Below are positions 31,956-38,553 of a DNA stretch of 38,553 nucleotides, one piece after another. The notes under the pieces were generated by a model, which saw nothing but the letters and a program-made list of their open reading frames with translations, did no database searches and was not told the origin of the DNA. The position numbers were made by a program, and so were the translations under genes. The DNA comes from Krasilnikovozyma curviuscula (taxonomy: Eukaryota > Basidiomycota > Tremellomycetes > Cystofilobasidiales > Mrakiaceae). The stretch lies in contig MVAQ01000212.1 of NCBI GenBank assembly GCA_014825775.1, positions 1 through 38,553 of the forward strand, in the 5' to 3' direction. The number at the start of each line of letters is the position of its first letter. Positions within the stretch are counted from its first letter, which is position 1.

Positions 31956-32866
31956 ATCATACATTCATTCGCCTTCCAACTTCTTTCCACATCTTTCATA
32001 CATTCGTTTTGTTTTGTTTACTTCTACCACCAACGGTTCCTCAGCCCAAGGTCCCTTTGGTCTTCAGTTTGGTCACTTCTTCATTTCGGTCTCAGTCTCA
32101 ACCTCAAAAAGCCATCAAATCAACTTGTTCTAATACGTCAATTCAGTCTCAATCTCAACAAAAGTGGATACTTGGGAAAGTTCCTTCCACTATCGACAAA
32201 CTTCCGGTCTTCAAGCTCTGCCTCTTCTCTTTCCAACAGTAGCAATCTTTCCATATCGCATACTTGCACGTCATCTTGTTCCAACACCACACCAACGACC
32301 GCCAACCAAATAATATTTATACGACATCAATCTCTTGCGCATTGTAGAGATTCATTCAACGAAACCCCAAATACACCACCTCGGGATCTGCACACTATCC
32401 ACTGACGATGGTCCTCCTCTTCTTGGAGGCACAACCCATCGCGGCATTCGTGTGTAGCCCTTTCATGATATCACCAAATAGATTTCCCTCACACGCCCGA
32501 GATGCATCGCGACGACGACGATAAACATAGGACCAAAAACGTATGTAGTTTTTGGACGACTTTCCTTCGTACTATCTGTCGAACGTACTTCTTCTTCTTC
32601 TTCTTCTTTCCTCTGCTTCATAAACTTTGTGTTCTCTTAGCTCCATTAATACCATAGTTCTTCTTTTATTTTTGAATAACGGGTTCCCCCAATGTCTATG
32701 CTGCTTTTCTGCTCTCCTCTGTGTCTTGGTCAAGCGTATTAGTGGAAGAAATGATCCTGAGTGCCAATTCTGGAGACTTGCAGACGTCATCAGAAACCAT
32801 CTCTGTTAATTGCATAGAGTCACCTCAAAAAAGGGCCAAGAAAGAAACAAGAAAAACCGATGTCTA
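31956..32866. other. Convergent intergenic region between importin alpha and the kinase-like gene
   Basis: It holds the importin-alpha 3' UTR, rich in T and C, and a CTT microsatellite at about 32588-32607. Short frames on both strands look non-coding. Confidence 0.5.
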
Positions 32867-34938
32867 TCACAAAGAATCCACCCATCTCAGCTCCGCACAC
32901 TTCTTACCCTTGCACTTATGATAGTAAGCATTCGAATAGTCCAAGATGATGATCCTGTCCCCTATAGCGATGACATTCTCATCAAATGCCAAGTCGTTGT
33001 GGTAGACATTGAAATGATGAAGTTGGTGAACTGCTTTTTGGAAGGATACTCTGCAATACAGAATACGGCATTCATCAACTGTGATTGAGGAGGAGCCAAT
33101 CGCAAAGAGCAAACAGTAACTTACATCTGCGAAGGCGAAAATCCTGACAACGGCACCGAATCCGTTGATGCTGCCTTGTCAGGTAGCATATCCTCCAGCA
33201 TTACGGCCCATATCTTGTCTGTTGGGGTAACGCCGCGATAAATACCATAATATTGCGGGGCGTATGGGAACCGTCGAAGATATTTTGAGTAGATCGACGC
33301 CTCACGGGACAGGGCTTCCTCTTGACGATGCTTCGCAAACTTCAGGACAAATTTGAGATTTGGCTTCTTTGATACGAAGCAGTGGTAGACTTCGCCAACT
33401 TTCCCTTCCTTGGGTGGATAGTGGGCTGATACTGCCAGTGGTCGAGGGGGAAGGAGCGGGTTGCGAGGAGGACTGGGAAGCTCAGCCTGTCGTTCGATGA
33501 TGATAGAAGTGGAGGATCGGACTGCATTTGAGATCTTGATTTGCTGATCAATCTAGAACGCAAAAACGATTTTGATATCAGGATTGCGTTGCGAAGATCG
33601 TTATGGGGATTGGTAAAAGAAGGGCAATGTTGCTTACGACTAATTCTGAAGCCAGCTTGTCGTACGTTCCGCCAGGGATGTAGGTTCGATCATCACCGCT
33701 TGAATCCTCGACTTCTTCTTCTTCCTTGACGCCGTTATTGTCATTTTCCTCCTCATTGTAGCCTCCCCTCTTTCCATCTTGATCGTCACTAGGAGCAAGA
33801 TGGCTGTCTTTCCCTAGCCATTCTGACGCTCCACTTTCTGGGTGGTCCACGCTCATAATTGCTTTTGCGATACTGACCATGACAAATTTGAGGAGGAGAG
33901 AGTCCACGCCGGCAAAGGGAAGGGGTTTGGACGAGGTTATCAAATTTCGGATTCCATGCACGTTTGGAGCGCTGAGCTTGAGTGGAAGAAAAGTATACGC
34001 GTCTGTGAACATGCCACAAGGTTTTTGAGAGTGAAGTGGAGCGTCAATGTCGGGGTTTGGTGGTTGGTGATTATATCCAGAGGGAACAGCTGATATGAGA
34101 GCCATAGACATCTAATGTGAGAACAGTATTGTCAAAGTCTTAGAAGCCACAAAAATAGTGGTTTGATTAAGGCGACTCACTTTGGTTGTCATCGAGTGTT
34201 TCGGCTGCGGGTCATGCTGTGTGATGGTAAAGGGAGCTTCAGAACTGATTATTTTTCCAGCACCCGCCTTCAGACTATTACCATCCTCATCCTCCTGTCC
34301 ACCAAAGACAGCGAACTTTTTATTCTCCCAAATAAACACTGCCTTCATCCCTCCTCCACTCGTAACGCAGACCGAACCGTCAGGGTGCTGACCAGCGAAA
34401 GCAAGGTTATCATCTTCCAGGAGCAAGGTTTGTGCAAGAGCAGAGTTAGGTAAGAGGACTTGTATGAGGTCGACGATAATCATCATCGTGTTCTCAACGA
34501 CAGAGGTCATCTTCTTTTCCGTCTGAGATGTGACTGCTGCATCTCTTCGGTAGGAGTCGACGAGGAATTGTAGCTGAGTTCTAATGGGACTTGGTATATC
34601 TTGTTGAAGTTGGTCGGGAGACAAGTGGGAGACGAACTTGGCAAATGAATCATTGATCTCCTCTTCAAAAGTGTCGGACGCTCGCACTTGAAACGCAATG
34701 CCTTCAGCATTTGCTGGTACTTTGCTTCCTAGACTGGATGATGCAACAGATGCTGGAAGTTCTCGGTTTATGAAATTGATAGGGGATGGGAGGGAGAACT
34801 CGGCCAGAAGGTCGCCAATGGTGCGTCGTTCTGTACAAGGCACAGCACGATACATGGCACAGGGAGATTGTGGTGTAAATCAGACGTAGTACATGGTAAA
34901 GTGAGAACTATTCGGACTGTACCGGATAGCCAAGCCAT
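32867..34938 (-). CDS. Protein with C-terminal kinase-like fold
   Basis: Exons 34938-34923, 34830-34181, 34111-33638, 33552-33125 and 33050-32867 give 583 aa in phase. The first 380 residues are an unassigned region with regularly spaced acidic and hydrophobic residues (RRTIGDLLAEFSLPSPINF, VKEEEEVEDSSGDDRTYIPG). The C-terminal 200 residues resemble fungal protein-kinase-like domains. These show a candidate ATP-site Lys in KFVLKFA (about 451) paired with Glu in LSREASIY (about 464), and a hinge AVMLEDM. A catalytic-loop-like HNDL follows (Asp about 542), then ILDYSNA where kinases have DFG (Asp about 560). The domain stops soon after, without the usual large C-lobe, so phosphotransfer may be lost or may act on an unusual substrate. 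Start alternatives: the spliced MAWLS exon, or an unspliced ATG at 34855; both give the same frame from ERRTIGD. Confidence 0.6.
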
Positions 34939-35520
34939 TCGGGTGTAAGGTCCAGTCACGATGTCGGCTGGTAAAGCCACAGAAATCAGCTCTCATAGTA
35001 GACGGACGAAAGTACAGAACGTGCCAGGCTCACCTTGAGGCAGAGCGTGAGTTATAGATATATACTAAGGCTGGATGAAGCTAGATCTTCAAAAATTCTA
35101 CGACTGTAAGTATCAGGAGTCGAAACGTTTCATTCGCTGCCCGGTCATTGGAACGTCACGTACCTGTATGTTGATTCAGGAACGTCACCAGCGCATCAGT
35201 CTTGGAACTGTGTACTTATACCTGGGCTACTGCTAGGTGTAGGTCTAGATCGGAGAGACATAAGGTAGGTGTGAGCAAAAGGGTAACCAGAAGAACTTAG
35301 TTTCATTTGCAGCTTCTCCAAGAGGACTCCTGGGGAGACAACGCTTACAAGGAGCTTCGATAGACGTAGACGGGTGCCTCAGGGCCCGAGTGTTTCTCTG
35401 AAGTCGAAACATTCAAAATTGTAGTCAGGAGTCAGGAACAGGCTTTGAAGGAGGCGAAAATGTCGAGACAAGGGCAACAGGTTTGAGGCGTCGACTATAG
35501 AGTAACCGTCATCTGAACAT
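34939..35520. other. Intergenic region upstream of the kinase-like gene
   Basis: No supported gene. It holds short repeated words (ggaacgtcac at about 35150 and 35181; variants of gtcgaaac near 35118 and 35402). A minus-strand frame near 34980-34923 could extend the kinase-like gene upstream but meets a stop without a good acceptor. Confidence 0.35.
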
Positions 35521-35825
35521 TTTGGCGTAGTTCATTCTGTGCAGGGAAAGTGGGGTGGAAGTAACGTCAAGTCCTGGAAGTAAGTGTTGGCCCCTCTATC
35601 AAATTTGAGTCGAATCCAGATTTCAGCTGCGCGATCGGTTGTAAACATTGATACTGGTGACGTTCTTGGAAACTCAAGTCGTCGTTTTCTCGGGTGCCTC
35701 CAGGCTCTATTGATCATTTTGACCAGTCCAAGCACGATTGTAGATTCTCGAGAGAATCTGTCTGAAATCGCACATTGCACCTGTCTGAATACTTGCAAGC
35801 TTCTTCCCTTTATCATTGACAATGA
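35521..35825 (+). pseudogene. Decayed copy of importin-alpha exon 6-8 region
   Basis: Bases 35624-35735 match importin-alpha exon 8 (31100-31220) closely. Shared words include gcgatcggttg followed by aaacattg, an actggtgacg-like stretch, then ctcaagt, gggtgcc, ccaggct and ccagtccaag. In the original frame the relic reads ARSVVNIDTGDV against [13 protein letters not shown] one-base insertion near 35668 and a one-base loss near 35697 shift and then restore the frame, giving LQALLIILTSP against [11 protein letters not shown]. Further on, gtctgaat and tcttcccttt at 35782-35812 echo importin intron 8 (31293-31325), and tgtgcaggg-aaagt at 35538-35551 echoes exon 6 (ctgcagaggaaaaagt). Because intron sequence is retained, this is a genomic, not a retroposed, duplicate. 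It has frameshifts and large deletions and cannot encode an importin. Confidence 0.7.
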
Positions 35826-35939
35826 CTGCTTATGCGATGACAAAAATAACTGATCCCAAATGTCAACACTGCTTTATCTGGTCACGTCACTGTGTCTTCT
35901 GGCTGAACCCTGTCGAGGAGAGAGAATCAACCTTTTTAC

Positions 35940-36090
35940 AACTTTCACGGCTTGCAAGAAGTTGCGTCAGTTTTGTTGAGTGGTGTGAAGGAATGGTAAG
36001 GTGATGTATATTAACGACGCCATGATAGATCTCCAGTCTAGACCAGCTAGCTGTAGTAAACATTGGCACAGGCGTTCGAAACCGCTTCTC
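35940..36090 (+). pseudogene. Second, weaker importin-alpha relic
   Basis: Bases 36031-36085 repeat the same exon 8 landmark: ctccag, then gtagtaaacattggcacaggcg, parallel to gttgtaaacattgatactggtg in the neighbouring relic. In one frame this reads LAVVNIGTGV. The preceding ttgttgagtggtgtgaagga (35973-35992) loosely resembles the end of importin exon 7. The match is short and could be a duplicate of the first relic rather than of the parent gene. Confidence 0.4.
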
Positions 36091-36111
36091 GAACACTGGT
36101 CCATCGTTATT

Positions 36112-36881
36112 CAATCTTCAAAATCTTTTGAGCTCAATCTCTTCCTGACAATGTAAGCTTCCAAACTCTCTTTAATTGGAACGACTGGGTGTCTCCCAGA
36201 TAATGCAGGACGATCGGCTTGAGGGTCGATTGACGGTGGGGCTCTGGAGAAAGGGCTCTTCAGCCGATGAATATATTTGGCCGGTGGGATGGAGGGCGAA
36301 AGGATGATTCTGGGAGTAGAACGAGAGTCAGACAAGCGTAAATCGAAGGCCAGATTGGAGATGGAAGATTGTAACTGACGCGTCTCCACCGATATCTGTG
36401 ATGCCTACTCTATTCAAGAACTTCTCCAATGACTCCTCCTCACCATCCAAACTTCGTTCGCCTGAAGTTTGTGGTACAGCAGAGAGAGCAGCTACGTATT
36501 CGGAAACGGAAACGGTTGATGATGCAGGGTGCAGCAGGACGTCAAAGGTATCCGTTGGAGCCGGGCCGGGAAGACTGCCGAATAATCGCTTCGAAATCAC
36601 AATCACAACTCTAATAACAGGTATAGAAGAACTTACGCGACGCCGGGCGCAGGACCTGCTGCGGCTGAGGTGCACATCTCACAACGGAGTTGGCGCGTCC
36701 CGTCAGAAAGCTATATGATGGCAGAAGACGAGAGCCTCAACCTCCATGTAGCCTAAAGATCAAGCAGGGATCGAGAAAAACTCACAGAGTCGAATGTTCC
36801 AATTGCTGCTGAGAGTGCAAGAGGTAGGAAGCAATTGAGGGCGGTGAGAGCGTGGGCAGTGGTTTTGATGGGGTAGATCAT
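36112..36881 (-). CDS. Putative secreted protein, C-terminal exon uncertain
   Basis: Supported exons are 36881-36786, 36710-36637 and one beginning at 36574, joined in phases 0 and 2 by GTGAGT and GTAAGT donors. The first exon encodes MIYPIKTTAHALTALNCFLP and LALSAAIGTFDS, a signal-peptide-like start ending on a phase-0 boundary. Exon 2 gives LSDGTRQLRCEMCTSAAAGP. Exon 3 gives a Pro/Val-rich segment (LPGPAPTDTFDVLLHPASST) and an acidic helix-like part (ERSLDGEEESLEKFLNRVGI). The frame then either runs to a stop at 36328, splices at 36355 to a short end, or joins the open frame ending at 36112 (PIKESLEAYIVRKRLSSKDF). I cannot decide which. No family is recognised. An in-frame ATG at 36953 would extend the N-terminus and weaken the signal peptide. 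Confidence 0.45.
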
Positions 36882-37774
36882 TTCTTGAGCTCGACAGAGA
36901 CGAGGATCTATTGGTGGTGGAAAGCGGCAGAGGGTTGTGATGGACAAAAACAATGCTTCAGACTCTATTCAACATCTTTCTCTGGGGACACAGCACACAG
37001 AGAGCGTACTTAGAATCAGACCGCCTTGGAACGTGCTGGGATGGATAAGAAAAAGAGAGTGAGAGTGTGTGTGTGAGTGTAAGTGATGTAGTTGGTGGGT
37101 AGGAAGCTCCCTGAGCCCTGCCCAAGCCTTCTGGAGAGACCTCAGCTCTCATACAGATGAAAGTGATCACCTCGACTCCGCTCGGCCAAAGTGGGGTTTC
37201 ATGCGTGCGCGTGCGTGGAACACGCCAATCTCATCTTACGGAACAACTGTCGTACTGAAGTTTTCCACTGAGGGTGGGAGTAGGGTACAGAGGAGGAGGT
37301 GGTCTTGGCTTCCTCACTGTGGTACTCCATTGACATTCACCCCCTTTCCGCGTGAGATGGCTTCTCCTAAGTTCATCAACTTCCCCCAAGCCACCTCTCA
37401 TGCCATATTGAATTAAAGCAATAATAGAGAAAGAAAAAGAGTACGTAATTTGTTATAGGACGAAAGATTGTGTCGCCCTGAATAACAATACAAGCCTAAA
37501 ATATGACAATGATGCCTTTCCATCTTGGAAAGTACACCAAATAATGATTACTGCATCTAGCAGTCTACATAATTATGTCTAGTGTGGATGCTTGGAGTAA
37601 GCTAACAGAACATGAGAGGCCAGCTCGGAGTGCGTTATCATAAGCTGAGCGATCTGCGACAGTGATGAATCTTTTAGCGCGGTGATGATGATCAAGTAAG
37701 TGGAGTCTTTGAGTTATATCGTAAATGTAGGAGAAGGAGATATTACAACGCGGGCGGTCGGCGTTATCATTAAT
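36882..37774. other. Intergenic region between the two signal-peptide genes
   Basis: It should contain the promoter of the 36881 gene and the 3' UTR of the 37775-38426 gene. A GT/AC-rich run lies at about 37062-37080 and another GCGTGCG run near 37203. Frames at plus 37201-37416 and minus 36958-37170 show no domain. Confidence 0.4.
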
Positions 37775-38426
37775 TCATACGGACATCCTGCAAAAGAAAG
37801 ACTTCACACCATCAGCGATGAAAGCAACCACCATTGGTGCTAGCAAGCAGCATGACAACGACTCACCCAAATCTCCATTCGAACCTCCTTTTCACTCTTC
37901 CAGAAAACTCCTTGAGTCCTCGTCTAGCCATCCACGTGCCGATGTCGTCCAGCAACTCCTTGGCCGCCGATTGCGACGCGGCGGTATTGGGGGATTTCAA
38001 CTCTGTCGCGAATCGGAGGGATGATTGGTAGTGCTTGGGAGATAGGTTCGAGCGGTATGAATGAAGGTCGGCGGAGAGACGACTATGATGAAAAATGTGA
38101 ATGATGGAATGATCTCAGCATTAAGGATTTTCGTTATTGGTTGAGCAAGAGTAGGTCACTCACGGGATGTCACGTATCCTTGCTACTGGGGAAGGGACAG
38201 CTTCAATTCCTCTCTCTTCCAAGATGGTTTTTGGCTGTCCAGATTAGGGGTTTAGATTAGAGATAAACAACAATGTCAGCTTCACAGTCAAAGTTGCACG
38301 AACAAAATGGAAACTGGGGAAACGTACAGAGAACCCAGAATGTAGAGGCCGACACTCGACAGAGACACACAACAGCACACACAGCATGATTAAGAGGTAC
38401 ATCAACCGAGAAGGTGAAAAAAGCAT
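37775..38426 (-). CDS. Small secreted protein in four short exons
   Basis: Exons 38426-38328, 38234-38164, 38082-37867 and 37787-37775 give 132 aa. Every junction has a GTRNGT-type donor and a CAG/TAG acceptor with matching phase (0, 2, 2). The first exon is a signal peptide (MLFSPSRLMYLLIMLCVLLC, then VSVECRPL). The mature part is charged and helix-prone: PKTILEERGIEAVPSPVARI, then RLSADLHSYRSNLSPKHYQ, KSPNTAASQSAAKELLDDIG and WMARRGLKEFSGRVKRRFEW. It ends GMSV from a 13-nt last exon. There is one Cys after the likely cleavage site, so it is not a disulfide-rich effector type. Basic pairs (ARR, KRR) near the C-terminus could be processing sites. I know no family; secretion is inferred. No single exon exceeds 72 codons, so ORF-based gene finding overlooks it. 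Confidence 0.65.
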
Positions 38427-38553
38427 GGTATCCAAAGGGGCGGAGTGCTATTAGCGCGTTTCAGAAATTGGGTTGATCCTGTGAGTAGAGTGGGGGGGGG
38501 TTGGATGAACGGTCTACGTTCTCTTGGATAGGCTAGGGAAGAGAGCTCAGATT
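38427..38553. other. Upstream flank of the small secreted-protein gene
   Basis: The remaining 127 bases should be the promoter or leader of the minus-strand gene starting at 38426. A G-run at 38491-38500 is present; no TATA box is seen before the window ends. Confidence 0.4.

Noticed and set aside
35532..35843. Minus-strand 103-codon frame over the importin relic
   Set aside because: It lies antisense to a recognisable decayed importin-alpha segment and has no independent coding signal.
37775..37900. KRR followed by FEWRFG resembling an animal RFamide-type amidated peptide precursor
   Set aside because: A single short match; the Gly is not followed by a basic site, and fungi are not known to use this peptide class. 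Most likely coincidence.

Overview
The window looks like a compact stretch of fungal nuclear chromosome, most likely from a basidiomycete. Nearly every gene is cut by many short introns, mostly 50-100 nt with GTRAGT-type donors and YAG acceptors. The recognisable proteins are ordinary eukaryotic ones: Arp10, COP9 signalosome subunit 4, RNase P/MRP Pop5 and importin alpha. Others are fungal in style: WSC domains, Ser/Thr-rich wall linkers and secreted proteins with an RGLPP motif. The species cannot be fixed from this sequence. I see no CRISPR array, rRNA, convincing tRNA or intact transposon.

Left part (1-13.6 kb): a minus-strand gene runs off the left edge. It is followed by minus-strand ARP10 (5 exons), a plus-strand small secreted protein, and a tail-to-tail minus-strand wall-type protein (two WSC domains, a Ser/Thr linker and a C-terminal double-psi beta-barrel). 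After a gene-poor 2 kb gap come plus-strand CSN4 (10 exons, the last coding exon only 11 nt) and a multi-pass membrane protein whose middle cannot be spliced cleanly.

Middle (13.6-28.2 kb): a minus-strand SLC35/EamA-type transporter is divergent to plus-strand POP5. After a 2 kb gap, a 13-exon hexose-type MFS transporter has a clear TATA box. An unidentified minus-strand membrane protein, a minus-strand D-aminoacylase-like amidohydrolase (8 exons) and a two-exon small plus-strand gene follow.

Right part (28.2-38.6 kb): plus-strand importin alpha (10 exons, one 590-nt intron) converges on a minus-strand protein with a C-terminal kinase-like fold. Beyond it lie decayed copies of an importin-alpha segment with intron sequence still recognisable, and two minus-strand genes whose first exon encodes a signal peptide. 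The rightmost, a 132-residue secreted protein in four exons, has no long ORF and was found only by following splice sites.

Most genes are unrelated housekeeping functions and do not form a pathway. The accessory content is the set of predicted secreted or wall proteins at 4.5-7.5 kb and 36-38.4 kb. I found no convincing new multi-gene system. The best leads are the WSC-DPBB fusion, the importin-alpha relics and the hidden secreted-protein genes. All exon coordinates are my own readings of splice signals, reading frame and protein resemblance; nothing was computed or searched.
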